A stretch of 64,000 nucleotides of DNA from Tatumella citrea (GTDB lineage: Bacteria > Pseudomonadota > Gammaproteobacteria > Enterobacterales > Enterobacteriaceae): positions 2,480,001 to 2,544,000 of the forward strand of contig NZ_CP015579.1 in assembly GCF_002163585.1 (NCBI RefSeq). Reading direction: 5' to 3'. A program made the translations under genes and the position numbers. The notes below the pieces were generated by a model. That model had not been told where the DNA came from and ran no database searches. It saw only the letters and a list, made by a program, of their open reading frames with translations. Numbering within the stretch: position 1 is the stretch's first letter; the number at the start of each line of letters is the position of its first letter. Positions 37,069 to 45,679 of this stretch are shown in pieces.

Positions 37069-37836
37069 TCATTCCACTGCCAGCAGCCATTTCTGCGCCG
37101 GTGTCAGACGACTGGCTGTCTCAGGGGTAAGCCAGCGTTGCTGGTCCTGTTGTGCCGTATCTGCACGGTCGATATACAGACCGTGCAGCACCCGGCGGCG
37201 TTCGCCGGTGGTATTGGTGGTACCGCCGTGCCAGGTATGGGCGTTGTAGATCATCACACTACCGGCCGGAGCAGCAAACACAACTTCATCCGGATGTGTT
37301 GCATGAGTATCTGCCAGCACGTCTTCAGGCAGTTCAGGACGTAAATGGGTGGCAGGAATAATTCTTGGTGCACCGTTAGCCGCAGAGAGATCATCCAGTG
37401 CCCAGATAGTGTTGACGAGGTGCACTTTAGGAAAATCAGGACGTTGTTTCTTCCAGTCAGCATGCAGCGGCTGTAATCCACCGTTAAACAGCGCTTCACG
37501 GGCGTTCAGGCTGGAAACTTTGAAATCTCCCTGAAATACATATTTGCAGGCAGAAAGGATAAGCGGATGAGCCCAGACCTTTTCCCAGATAACCCCTTTG
37601 TTCACCAGATTCGCCACCCGTGTAGCAGTAGCCTCCTGGTGATGTTCAATCGCCAGGTTATCCCCTTCACGCGCCACCAGCATATCAATGTGTTCACGCA
37701 TCGCGGCCAGCCAGTCAGCATCCGCTACATTTGGCACAATGGTATAGCCCAGAGTGTCAAGCTGGTGCTTCATGGTCTCGGTCAGTTCAGCATTTGCCCC
37801 CAGGGCATCGAGCCATACCGCAGATTGATTTTGCAT
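37069..37836 (-). CDS. Phytanoyl-CoA dioxygenase (PhyH) family protein
   Basis: This 255-residue Fe(II)/2-oxoglutarate-dependent oxygenase shows the facial-triad elements LHADWKK (His-x-Asp) and HTWHGGT with the distal His, followed by an Arg-rich strand (TGERRRVLHG) that should bind 2-oxoglutarate. The family hydroxylates unactivated carbons in small molecules. ATG 37836 with AGAGGTGGG upstream is preferred to the frame from 37899. It is divergent from the AraC regulator at 37995, its probable regulator, and a CRP-like site lies between. The substrate is unknown. Confidence 0.85.
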   Translation of the reverse strand: MQNQSAVWLDALGANAELTETMKHQLDTLGYTIVPNVADADWLAAMREHIDMLVAREGDNLAIEHHQEATATRVANLVNKGVIWEKVWAHPLILSACKYVFQGDFKVSSLNAREALFNGGLQPLHADWKKQRPDFPKVHLVNTIWALDDLSAANGAPRIIPATHLRPELPEDVLADTHATHPDEVVFAAPAGSVMIYNAHTWHGGTTNTTGERRRVLHGLYIDRADTAQQDQQRWLTPETASRLTPAQKWLLAVE

Positions 37837-37951
37837 ACCCACCTCTTTTGTTAACCATTTCACAACATGTAAGAAAATTACTGTAATTCCGGCCAACATT
37901 CTGTATGAGATAGCTACACAACACTGGATTATTGTGTCCGCTGCAGCAATG

Positions 37952-37967
37952 TGTGACGTGACTCAAA
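37952..37967. promoter_or_regulatory. CRP-like site between PhyH and AraC genes
   Basis: TGTGA-N6-TCAAA at 37952-37967 matches the CRP consensus TGTGA-N6-TCACA at 9 of 10 positions. It lies 28 bp upstream of the AraC start and 116 bp from the dioxygenase start. Confidence 0.45.
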
Positions 37968-37994
37968 TCCAGCATAAAAATAACCGGAGCAGCT

Positions 37995-38825
37995 ATGTCG
38001 GACATCAACCTCGTCGCCTTACTTGAACAACTGGTCAGCAAACAATCAGAAATTAGTGTGCATTTTCCTGCGACTCAGCAACCAGCTCCCCGGCTGGCGT
38101 TAACCGTTCCCTTTCCCCGGCTGGAACTGATCGTTGCCGGAGAAGTTGCTGACGGGTGTCTGCCGTTACATACGCCACCACTGAGGGCTCCCGCGGCGTT
38201 GTATATTCCGGCCGGAAAATGGAATTTGCCGCAGTGGCAGGCTCCGGCCACCACACTGAGCATTCTGTTTGGCAAACAAAAACTCGGATTCAGCCTGCAG
38301 CAGTGGGACGGTAAAACGTTGGTCAGCCTGCGCAAACAACATGTGGCCCGGCTTGGTCCCCGGGTCGGTTCTTACCTGCTGATGGCGATGAATGAACTGG
38401 CCCTGGCACCGACAATGCCGACGGTACAAATCACCCTGGCAGGATTACTCAGCCACAGTATCGATCAAATGACTCATCTGGCGGATACGCTGAGTAAGAG
38501 CAAAGAGCTATTTTTGGCCATCAAGGAATATATTGATGAACACGCCTTCCAGCCGCTTAACCGCGATAATGTTGCTGTTAAATTTCACATTACGCCTAAC
38601 TATCTGTCTCACCTGTTCCAGAAAGCTGGCTCGGTCGGGTTTAATGAATATCTCACGGCTGTGCGGCTGGAACTGGCTAAGAAAATGTTGCGTGGGTATG
38701 AGCTGAAGATTAAAGAAATTGCCCACCAGTGTGGCTTTGAAGACAGTAACTACTTCTGTCGGATTTTCCGAAAGCATACTGATCGTTCACCTTCGGAATA
38801 TCGTCGTCATTGCCGGACGCTGTGA
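37995..38825 (+). CDS. AraC family regulator
   Basis: The protein has 276 residues. A cupin-like sensor half (LTVPFPRLELIVAGE, YIPAGKWNLPQW) precedes a standard AraC pair of HTHs. The second carries IKEIAHQCGFEDSNYFCRIFRKHTDRSP, the AraC signature. Regulators of this shape commonly control a divergent catabolic gene, here the PhyH-type dioxygenase. GGAGCAGCT precedes the ATG. Confidence 0.88.
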   Translation: MSDINLVALLEQLVSKQSEISVHFPATQQPAPRLALTVPFPRLELIVAGEVADGCLPLHTPPLRAPAALYIPAGKWNLPQWQAPATTLSILFGKQKLGFSLQQWDGKTLVSLRKQHVARLGPRVGSYLLMAMNELALAPTMPTVQITLAGLLSHSIDQMTHLADTLSKSKELFLAIKEYIDEHAFQPLNRDNVAVKFHITPNYLSHLFQKAGSVGFNEYLTAVRLELAKKMLRGYELKIKEIAHQCGFEDSNYFCRIFRKHTDRSPSEYRRHCRTL

Positions 38826-38834
38826 CCTGCGCTG

Positions 38835-39329
38835 TCAGTAAAACAGGCAATTCAGTAAGTACAGGGTCAGATACAGCCCACAGCCAAACACCAGATGAGT
38901 GGCCAGGCTGAGCAGCCTTGCCCGGGGAGGATTCGGGGTTTTAGACGCGGCAATGCCAAACCCGAGAGCAGGTTGCATCAACAGAAAAGGAGCCGCCAGA
39001 CTGATAATACCGGATACCAGCGCAACACTGATTTTCGGCTGTTGCAGCCAGCCTTCGCCGGCAATCGCCAGAGGAATAAACGCCAGTAAAGCTCCGCTCA
39101 GGTAATGGATCAGCCAGCCGGTAACGGTTTCGCCTTTGCGCGTCGCGGACGAAATAATTGTCTGATGACAAAACCGACCGTCGGCCATCCACAGAGCCCA
39201 GCGCCCCACCAGCGCATAATTCAGTCCGGGAATCTTCAGTATTCGTTTCTGGAACAGCGCCCAGATATCGGTCAGTAAAGTCGCCCCCAATCCTGAACAG
39301 ATAATCATAACTACATTGTCAGTTGTCAT
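38835..39329 (-). CDS. DUF2938 family membrane protein
   Basis: The 164-residue protein has four hydrophobic segments and motifs remembered from DUF2938: TDIWALFQKRIL, NYALVGRW and WLIHYLSGALLAF. It has no known function. ATG 39329 gives the usual family length; the frame reaching 39455 adds a non-homologous segment. It lies tail to tail with the AraC gene, 9 bp apart, and downstream of ptsA on the same strand, but a strong hairpin separates it from ptsA. Confidence 0.8.
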   Translation of the reverse strand: MTTDNVVMIICSGLGATLLTDIWALFQKRILKIPGLNYALVGRWALWMADGRFCHQTIISSATRKGETVTGWLIHYLSGALLAFIPLAIAGEGWLQQPKISVALVSGIISLAAPFLLMQPALGFGIAASKTPNPPRARLLSLATHLVFGCGLYLTLYLLNCLFY

Positions 39330-39443
39330 AAGTTGTATTCCGTCGTTGCTGATAAAATCGCAGTCCAGTGTGCAACTTAATGTCAACTTTAAGTCAATAG
39401 TTAATTTGAGCCGGTGACCGGCTGGCAGAATCAGACACCAAAG

Positions 39444-39471
39444 CACACCGCACACAGTGATGTGCGGTGTG
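39444..39471 (-). terminator. Terminator hairpin after ptsA
   Basis: CACACCGCACA (39444-39454) and TGTGCGGTGTG (39461-39471) form a perfect 11-bp stem with a 6-nt loop, 43 bp beyond the ptsA stop. It separates ptsA from the DUF2938 gene. Confidence 0.6.
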
Positions 39472-39513
39472 TATTTATTTTGAAGGGGTTGGCGGAAAAC
39501 TCCCTGTCGGCAA

Positions 39514-42015
39514 TCAGACAGCGAGTTCCTGCTCCAGTAAGGCAGCTATTGCTGCGGCTGACCCGGCGTGGTTCAGACGGTCACGAAAATCCTGATGCAT
39601 AATACGCCTTGCCAGCCGTGAGAAAATACGCATGTGCTGATCCCCTACTTCATGCTTATTCAGGGTGAGCATAATAATAAACTGTGCCTGTTCATCTCCC
39701 CAGGCCACTGGTTCGGCCAACTTAGCCACGCTAATGGTGGATTGTTCGATATGCTCAGACTTACTGTGCGGAATCGCAAAACTGAAACCCAGCCCGGTAG
39801 AAAAGACCGCTTCTCTGGCCCATAAATCGGCTTCAAGTTTGCGTGGATAGCGGCTGCGTCCGGCCAGTAGCAGGTTATCCGTCATCCCTTTGATCACCTC
39901 CTCTTTACTTTGCCAGTCGCTGTTCAGCTCAATGCACTGAGTGGTGATCAGCGGTGCGTCATGCTGAGTCATTCTGAACTGTGCCAGCAGATGCCCGGCT
40001 TCCAGTGGCGTCCTGCAATTCATCACCTGATTAAGCAGCTGGCGGCAGGCTTTCGCATCCATCCGGGCAAGTGCGGCTTTTACTGCCGGAATCGCCGGAG
40101 CACTCATACTGATTTCATCCAGCCCCAGCCCTACCAGCAACGGCAACGCTGAGACTTTCCCACCCAACTCCCCACACAGACCTATCCATTTGCCCTGCCG
40201 GTGTACAGCCTGAACCACAAAATCCAGCGCCCGCAGGAACGCAGGGTTAAAGCTGTTATACAGATGGTCAACTTTGGCATTGTCACGATCGACAGCCAGC
40301 AGATACTGCGTCAGATCGTTACTGCCAATACTGAAGAAATCTACTTCTTCACAGCACTGGTCAATGATAAACATCACCGACGGCACCTCCAGCATAATTC
40401 CCAGAGAAATGCGCTCATCAAACGGAATTTGTTGTTCCCGCAACTGCTGCTTCACTTCCTGCAGTTTTTCTTTGACCCAGAGAATTTCCTCCATAGATGA
40501 AATCATCGGGATCATAATCTTTAGTTCACCGTGAGCCGAGGCCCGCAGAATTGCCCGTAACTGACTGGTAAACAGTGACAGAAATTCCGGATAGATGCGA
40601 ACCGCACGATAGCCCAGAAACGGGTTATTCTCCGCAGGTATGGGCAGATAAGGCACTGGTTTATCACCACCAATATCCATTGTGCGGACAATAATGCTGC
40701 GCCCGGCAGCGGATTCCAGAGCATGGCAGAAGATGTTGTAAAGCTCACTTTCGCCTGGTGCACTACTCCTGTCCATATACAGCATTTCGGTACGAAACAG
40801 ACCTATCGACTCAGCACCGTTGGCAAACGCACCGGCAGCTTCGACTGACAGTGCAATATTGGCAGCGACTTCAAGATTCCGGCCATCGGCAGTTTTTCCC
40901 GGAGCATCTTTCCAGACACTTTGCTGACGACGCAGGCTTTCCTGCACCCGGGATTGCTGGCGGTAATAGCGGTGAATAGCTTCCGAAGGATCAGTAATCA
41001 CCACCCCGGCGTCCGCATCCAGATAGACATCAGAGTTAAGTTTTGGCAGCAGCGCCGCGACATTCACCCCTGCCAGCGTAGGAATATTAAATGACCGGGC
41101 AAGGATCACGGTATGTGATGTGGTGCCGGCGCTTTTTAACACCAGTCCTTTCAGCAGACTTTTGTCCAGTTCCAGAAACTGTCCGGGGGTGAGTTCTTCG
41201 CACAGGCAGATGGAAGGCGACGTCAGTTTTCCGGCAGACGGAAAACGTTGCTCGCCATAAATCTGTTGCAGCAGCCGAAAGCCAAGATCACGAATATCCA
41301 GCACCCGCTCCCTCAGGTAACCGCTGTCAGATCGATTAAACTGACGACAAAAATGGTCGGTGGTCAACACTATCGCCTGTGCACAGCTGTTACCCTCAGC
41401 AACATGGCCGGTCAGTTGTTGTTGCCACAACAGATCACCTGCCAGCGACAGATGGGCTTCCAGAACCGCTGTCGCGGTGCCTTCGTTGTCCAGCAACTGT
41501 AGTTTCAGGGTTTTCACCAGCATCGCCAGCCCCCCCGCCAACCGCACCTGCTCCCGGGAAATCTCATCAGCCTCAGGGAGCTCCCCCGGGTTTTCGAAAT
41601 CAAATGCCGCCAGCAATGTCAGGCGACCGGCACTGCTTCCCTGGCTGACCGGCTGGCCGGGGAAACAGTGCGGATTTAGCCGGCTCAGTGATTCAGGTAG
41701 CGGTTCGCGCTGTAGTACCGGCGCAGCACTGACCGGTGAATCGCAACGCGGAAATTCCTCTTTTATCCAGTCATACAGAAACTGGTAAGCCTGCTGTTGG
41801 TCATTTCCGGAAATTATCAGCCGGCAGTTGTCGCCTTTCAGCGTATCAGTACCAATCAGTGATAAGGCACTTTTGGCATTCCCGTTGCGTCCGCTCCTAA
41901 GGTTATGCCATTCAATATCACAGCGGTACCGGTTGCATACCGCCTCAATCTGGCTGGCCGGACGGGCATGAACCCCTTCATTTAACTCACAGACAAACTC
42001 AATTGTTTCTACCAT
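39514..42015 (-). CDS. ptsA: PTS multiphosphoryl transfer protein (HPr-EI-EIIA fusion)
   Basis: The 833-residue fusion equals E. coli PtsA (FrwA) in length and aligns by eye almost throughout. Phosphorylation sites are visible for each module: HPr-like GVHARPAS with His16, enzyme I GTTSHTVILARSF with His301, and fructose-type EIIA AIPHSKSEHI with His750. The PEP-binding and C-terminal EI signatures are also there (IGLFRTEMLYMDR, SIGSNDLTQYLLAVDR). The protein passes phosphate from PEP to a fructose-like EIIB. ATG 42015 with GGAGAGGGG upstream is used. It is divergent from frwC. The fsaB and gldA genes that follow ptsA in E. coli are absent. Confidence 0.95.
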   Translation of the reverse strand: MVETIEFVCELNEGVHARPASQIEAVCNRYRCDIEWHNLRSGRNGNAKSALSLIGTDTLKGDNCRLIISGNDQQQAYQFLYDWIKEEFPRCDSPVSAAPVLQREPLPESLSRLNPHCFPGQPVSQGSSAGRLTLLAAFDFENPGELPEADEISREQVRLAGGLAMLVKTLKLQLLDNEGTATAVLEAHLSLAGDLLWQQQLTGHVAEGNSCAQAIVLTTDHFCRQFNRSDSGYLRERVLDIRDLGFRLLQQIYGEQRFPSAGKLTSPSICLCEELTPGQFLELDKSLLKGLVLKSAGTTSHTVILARSFNIPTLAGVNVAALLPKLNSDVYLDADAGVVITDPSEAIHRYYRQQSRVQESLRRQQSVWKDAPGKTADGRNLEVAANIALSVEAAGAFANGAESIGLFRTEMLYMDRSSAPGESELYNIFCHALESAAGRSIIVRTMDIGGDKPVPYLPIPAENNPFLGYRAVRIYPEFLSLFTSQLRAILRASAHGELKIMIPMISSMEEILWVKEKLQEVKQQLREQQIPFDERISLGIMLEVPSVMFIIDQCCEEVDFFSIGSNDLTQYLLAVDRDNAKVDHLYNSFNPAFLRALDFVVQAVHRQGKWIGLCGELGGKVSALPLLVGLGLDEISMSAPAIPAVKAALARMDAKACRQLLNQVMNCRTPLEAGHLLAQFRMTQHDAPLITTQCIELNSDWQSKEEVIKGMTDNLLLAGRSRYPRKLEADLWAREAVFSTGLGFSFAIPHSKSEHIEQSTISVAKLAEPVAWGDEQAQFIIMLTLNKHEVGDQHMRIFSRLARRIMHQDFRDRLNHAGSAAAIAALLEQELAV

Positions 42016-42323
42016 CGCCCCTCTCCGCAAAATACTGATCGTCAGCACAGGTTAAGTAACCGCTGTCCTGCCGGATATCTCACAAAGCTGCCAAATACTG
42101 GACAATTGTATGCAGAGTCTGAAACCGGGACTCAGCTCACATGTTAAATAACATCAGTTAATGTAGCTAAATATGATTTATTTTGAATTCCCTCTCATTT
42201 CCGAACGGATACAACAAAAATCCAGCAAATCCCTGTTTTCTCCCCTGTCTGGCTGTCTCCGGATTCTCTATTGTTGCGATCATCTGCCTGCATAGCTGGC
42301 GTTCTCAGGGTCCGGAGCAATCT
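42016..42323. promoter_or_regulatory. Divergent ptsA/frwC control region with a 14-bp dyad
   Basis: The 308-bp gap must hold both promoters. ATGTTA-AA-TAACAT at 42141-42154 is a clean inverted repeat and a candidate operator. No local regulator for the frw genes is adjacent other than the LysR gene at 44199. No convincing CRP or Cra site was found. Confidence 0.4.
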
Positions 42324-43406
42324 ATGAGCGAATTAGCATTGATACTAAAAAATACCCGGCAGCACCTGATGACCGGTGTCTCTTATATGATCCCGTTCGT
42401 CGTTTCCGGCGGTATTCTGCTGGCGGTCGCGGTGATGTTTTATGGTAAAGGCGCCGTCCCGGATGCTGAGTCGGCGGCGAATCTGAAAAAATTGTTTGAT
42501 ATTGGTGTGGCTGGTCTGACACTGATGGTGCCTTTCCTGGCTGCCTATATTGGCTACTCAATTTCCGAACGTTCTGCACTTGCCCCCTGTGCCATTGCCG
42601 CCTGGGTTGGTAACAGCTTCGGGGCGGGTTTCTTCGGGGCACTGATTGCCGGAATTATTGGCGGGATTGTGGTGTATTACCTGAAAAAAATCCCCGTACA
42701 TAAAGTGCTGCGCTCGGTAATGCCTATCTTTGTTATCCCTGTAATTGGCACTCTTATCACCGCAGGAATCATGATGTGGGGCCTGGGAGAGCCGGTCGGT
42801 ATGCTGACCAAAAGCCTGACTGTCTGGCTGCAGGGTATGCAACAAGGCAGCGTGGTGATCCTTGCAGTCATTATGGGGCTGATGCTGGCATTTGATATGG
42901 GTGGGCCGGTAAATAAAGTGGCCTACGCCTTTATGCTGATTTGTGTCGCTCAGGGTGTCTATCACGTCGTGGCAATTGCCGCGGTCAGTATCTGTATTCC
43001 GCCGCTCGGTCTGGGGCTGGCAACACTGACAGGTCGCCGTAATTTCTCTGCCGAGGAGCAGGAAGCTGGTAAAGCCGCGCTGGTGATGGGGTGCGTCGGC
43101 GTGACTGAAGGCGCTATTCCGTTTGCCGCCAGCGATCCTCTGCGGGTCATCCCTTCGATTATGCTGGGTTCGGTCTGCGGGGCTGTCGTGGCAGCCCTGA
43201 CCGGAGCTGAATGTTATGCCGGCTGGGGTGGATTAATTGTTCTGCCTGTCGTCAGTGGAAAATTTGGTTATCTGTTAGCTGTTGCGACCGGAATGGTAGT
43301 GACCGCTGTCTGTGTCAATCTGCTGAAACACCTTAGCCGTAACAAAGCCTCCGCAGCACCTGCCGCGGAAGATTCGCTGGATCTGGACTTCGAAATTCAC
43401 CCGTGA
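42324..43406 (+). CDS. frwC: PTS fructose-like enzyme IIC
   Basis: The 360-residue membrane permease matches E. coli FrwC: LKNTRQHLMTGVSYMIPFV, FVVSGGILLAVAVM, FDIGVAGLTLMVPF, AWVGNSFGAGFFG, FDMGGPVNKVAYAFM and GVTEGAIPFAASDP. It forms the sugar channel of the PTS. ATG 42324 is used because it has GGAG upstream and matches the family start; the frame extending to 42183 adds a non-homologous leader. It is followed by frwB after 10 nt. The sugar is not known, even in E. coli. Confidence 0.95.
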   Translation: MSELALILKNTRQHLMTGVSYMIPFVVSGGILLAVAVMFYGKGAVPDAESAANLKKLFDIGVAGLTLMVPFLAAYIGYSISERSALAPCAIAAWVGNSFGAGFFGALIAGIIGGIVVYYLKKIPVHKVLRSVMPIFVIPVIGTLITAGIMMWGLGEPVGMLTKSLTVWLQGMQQGSVVILAVIMGLMLAFDMGGPVNKVAYAFMLICVAQGVYHVVAIAAVSICIPPLGLGLATLTGRRNFSAEEQEAGKAALVMGCVGVTEGAIPFAASDPLRVIPSIMLGSVCGAVVAALTGAECYAGWGGLIVLPVVSGKFGYLLAVATGMVVTAVCVNLLKHLSRNKASAAPAAEDSLDLDFEIHP

Positions 43407-43416
43407 GGAAACCTGA

Positions 43417-43731
43417 ATGACAAAAATTATCGCCGTAACTGCCTGCCCTTCTGGTGTTGCACATACTTATATGGCCGCCGAAGCCCTGGAAACTGCCGCC
43501 AAATCCCGTGGCTGGCAGGTAAAAGTCGAAACGCAGGGATCACTGGGCCAGGAAAATATCCTGACAGACAACGATATCAGTGAAGCGGATCTGGTGATCC
43601 TGACCAAAGATATTGGCATTAAATATGAAGAACGTTTTAGCGGTAAAACGATTGTCAGGGTCAATATCAGTGATGCGGTTAAACGTGCAGACGCTATAAT
43701 GACTAAGATAGATGCACATCTGAGCCAGTAA
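43417..43731 (+). CDS. frwB: PTS fructose-like enzyme IIB
   Basis: The 104-residue protein carries the EIIB-fructose motif ITAC-type AVTACPSGVAHTYMAAEAL, with the phosphorylatable Cys10, and then VKVETQGS. It corresponds to E. coli FrwB. It accepts phosphate from the EIIA part of PtsA and donates it to sugar passing through FrwC. In E. coli it is followed by pflD and pflC; here a short GC-rich hairpin and frwD follow directly. Confidence 0.95.
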   Translation: MTKIIAVTACPSGVAHTYMAAEALETAAKSRGWQVKVETQGSLGQENILTDNDISEADLVILTKDIGIKYEERFSGKTIVRVNISDAVKRADAIMTKIDAHLSQ

Positions 43732-43754
43732 TCCACGGCTGCCGGTTCCCAGCC

Positions 43755-43774
43755 TGCGGCCTGCAGTGGCCGCA
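43755..43774 (+). other. Intercistronic hairpin between frwB and frwD
   Basis: TGCGGCC (43755-43761) and GGCCGCA (43768-43774) form a perfect 7-bp stem with a 6-nt loop in the 92-bp gap between frwB and frwD. This is where E. coli carries pflD and pflC. No U-run follows, so a stability or processing element is more likely than a terminator. Confidence 0.45.
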
Positions 43775-43823
43775 CAGGTTCCGTTTGCTGCGTAGATGAT
43801 TAACCGTGTTGCCCGGAGGATTT

Positions 43824-44177
43824 ATGCCACTCACCGGACGGAATTTAGTCGCTGTTACTGCCTGTGTCAGTGGCGTTGCCCATACTTATATGGCCGCTGA
43901 ACGGCTGGAAAAAATCTGCCAGCAAGAAAACTGGAATATTCACATTGAGACCCAGGGTGCTCTGGGTATCGAAAATCCGCTTACAGAACAGTTAATCCGT
44001 CATGCCGATGCTGTCCTGCTAATCACCGATATTGAACTGAACGGTGCTGAGCGCTTTGCAGACAGCCGCTGCGTGACATCACGTATCAGCCCGTTTCTGA
44101 CCGATCCGGCCAGAGTGATTAGTGCTGTGCGAAAACTTCTTTCAGCCCCGGAAAAGACGCGGATGATTGTCAGCTGA
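43824..44177 (+). CDS. frwD: PTS fructose-like enzyme IIB
   Basis: This 117-residue second EIIB has the motif AVTACVSGVAHTYMAAERLEK with phosphorylatable Cys14, then HIETQGALG and ITDIELNGAERF, as in E. coli FrwD. GGAGGA lies just upstream of ATG 43824. Paired with FrwB it resembles the two-EIIB arrangement of the E. coli frw cluster. It ends 21 bp from the convergent LysR gene. Confidence 0.93.
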   Translation: MPLTGRNLVAVTACVSGVAHTYMAAERLEKICQQENWNIHIETQGALGIENPLTEQLIRHADAVLLITDIELNGAERFADSRCVTSRISPFLTDPARVISAVRKLLSAPEKTRMIVS

Positions 44178-44198
44178 TCGCAAATTTTCAGCAGGCGG

Positions 44199-45116
44199 TT
44201 ACTGTTTGTCGATGCTACACAGCAGGTTTTTCAGCCAGTCTGTCGCCTGCTTTTTACCGCTACGTCGGTGAGATAAAATTTTAACCGTGAAAGGCTCGAC
44301 CGCAAACGGCAATTCCCAGACAGTAACGGGCAGTGAATGTTGTAAACGTTCCGCGGCCCGACGCGGGATTGCCATCAGTAAATCCGTTTCAGCCACTATC
44401 CACGGGCCGCTCAGCATTGACGGTGTTTTTATCGCAATCTGCCGTTGATGGCCCAGTTGCTCCAGCTGAAAATCCAGCACACTCTGTCGTTCATTCCAGG
44501 GAGTCACCACCAGGTGGCGAGCCGCCAGATAATCTTCAAAGGTCAGCGCGGATCGCTGTTGATGGCTGATGACTACATATTCATCCTGCATCCAGTCTAT
44601 TTCATCCAGCTCCGGGTGCGGTGGCTGATGCGGTACACTGAACCCCAACGCCAGATCAATTTCACCCGCCAGTAGTTCATTGATTGCCAGTCCCGATGAG
44701 AGATAGCGTAAATCGAAACTTAACGCCGGCCCCTGCTGTTGCAGAGATGCCATTAACTGCGGAAAAACACAGGCTGCGGTGTAATCCGTAATGCCCATGG
44801 TAAAACATTCCTGACTGGTCAATGGGTTAAAGGCTGGCTGGGGTGCCAGTACATGATTAAGCTGCCCCAGCAACTGGCTGACCGAAGGTGCTAATGCTGT
44901 GGCAAACACGCTTGGGATCATCCGGTGACCTTCACGGTAAAACAGTGGATCATTCAGTGATTCCCTTAACCGGGAAAGCGCATGGCTTAGGGCAGAAGTG
45001 CTCATGGAAAGTTCTTCAGCCGCACGCCTGACTGAGGCATGCCGGTGGACGGCATCCAGAACCAGCAGCAGATTCAAATCCAGACGACGTAATACAGGAT
45101 GCATAATATTCATCAT
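44199..45116 (-). CDS. LysR family regulator, NodD/NahR-like subgroup
   Basis: The protein (305 residues) starts RLDLNLLLVLDAVHRHASVRRAA, then STSALSHALSRLRE and DPLFYREGHRM. This RxLDLNLL and F-x-R pattern is typical of the NodD/NahR/LeuO branch of LysR proteins, which often bind aromatic or acyl compounds. It is divergent from a GNAT acetyltransferase, with a 17-bp dyad in the 83-bp gap. It is convergent with frwD. The start codon is uncertain among three in-frame ATGs (45116, 45113, 45104). Confidence 0.88.
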   Translation of the reverse strand: MMNIMHPVLRRLDLNLLLVLDAVHRHASVRRAAEELSMSTSALSHALSRLRESLNDPLFYREGHRMIPSVFATALAPSVSQLLGQLNHVLAPQPAFNPLTSQECFTMGITDYTAACVFPQLMASLQQQGPALSFDLRYLSSGLAINELLAGEIDLALGFSVPHQPPHPELDEIDWMQDEYVVISHQQRSALTFEDYLAARHLVVTPWNERQSVLDFQLEQLGHQRQIAIKTPSMLSGPWIVAETDLLMAIPRRAAERLQHSLPVTVWELPFAVEPFTVKILSHRRSGKKQATDWLKNLLCSIDKQ

Positions 45117-45146
45117 TCAGTGATTTCATTGCACTTAATTCTTCGG

Positions 45147-45163
45147 AGCATAACGATTATGCT
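45147..45163. promoter_or_regulatory. Candidate LysR operator (ATAA-type dyad)
   Basis: AGCATAA-CGA-TTATGCT at 45147-45163 is a perfect inverted repeat containing ATAACGATTAT, a T-N11-A-like core. It is flanked by a wider inverted pair CAGTGATT (45118-45125) and AATCACTG (45174-45181). Both lie in the short gap between the LysR and GNAT genes. Confidence 0.55.
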
Positions 45164-45199
45164 TATCACCTGCAATCACTGACTTATTAAGGATCACTA

Positions 45200-45679
45200 A
45201 TGACCCTGCGTATCCGCCAGGCAAAGCCTGACGACAGCCAGATTATCTTCGATATGATTACCGAACTGGCTATTTATGAAAAAGCTCCGGAACAGGTTGT
45301 TACTTCGCCGGAAGAAATTCGCGCCACATTGTTTGGGGCAGACAGCAAAACCGAAGCACTGATCAGCGAAGCTGACGGAAAAATCATTGGTTATGCGGTC
45401 TTTTTCACCAGTTACTCCACCTGGCTCGGACGTAACGGTATCTACCTGGAAGATCTGTATGTTTCACCGGCAGCCCGTGGTCAGGGCGCCGGAAAGGCAC
45501 TGATTAAGCATATTGCCGGGCTGGCCGTTCAACGTCAGTGCGGTCGCTTAGAGTGGAGTGTGCTTGACTGGAATACACCAGCCATCGATTTTTATAAAAG
45601 CATTGGTGCCCTGCCACAAAGTGAATGGGTACGTTATCGTCTGGATGGTGAAGCACTGCATAGCTTTGCTAACAGCTGA
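45200..45679 (+). CDS. GNAT family N-acetyltransferase (SSAT-like)
   Basis: The 159-residue protein begins with IRQAKPDDSQIIFDMI and has the acetyl-CoA-binding motif A, LEDLYVSPAARGQGAGKAL, then WSVLDWNTPAIDFYKSIGA. LEDLYV and DWN.PAI.FY are shared with spermidine/spermine and thialysine acetyltransferases, so a polyamine-like or amino-acid-like acceptor is plausible. It is divergent from a LysR gene that may control it. Its stop directly abuts the stop of the convergent TetR gene. Confidence 0.9.
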   Translation: MTLRIRQAKPDDSQIIFDMITELAIYEKAPEQVVTSPEEIRATLFGADSKTEALISEADGKIIGYAVFFTSYSTWLGRNGIYLEDLYVSPAARGQGAGKALIKHIAGLAVQRQCGRLEWSVLDWNTPAIDFYKSIGALPQSEWVRYRLDGEALHSFANS

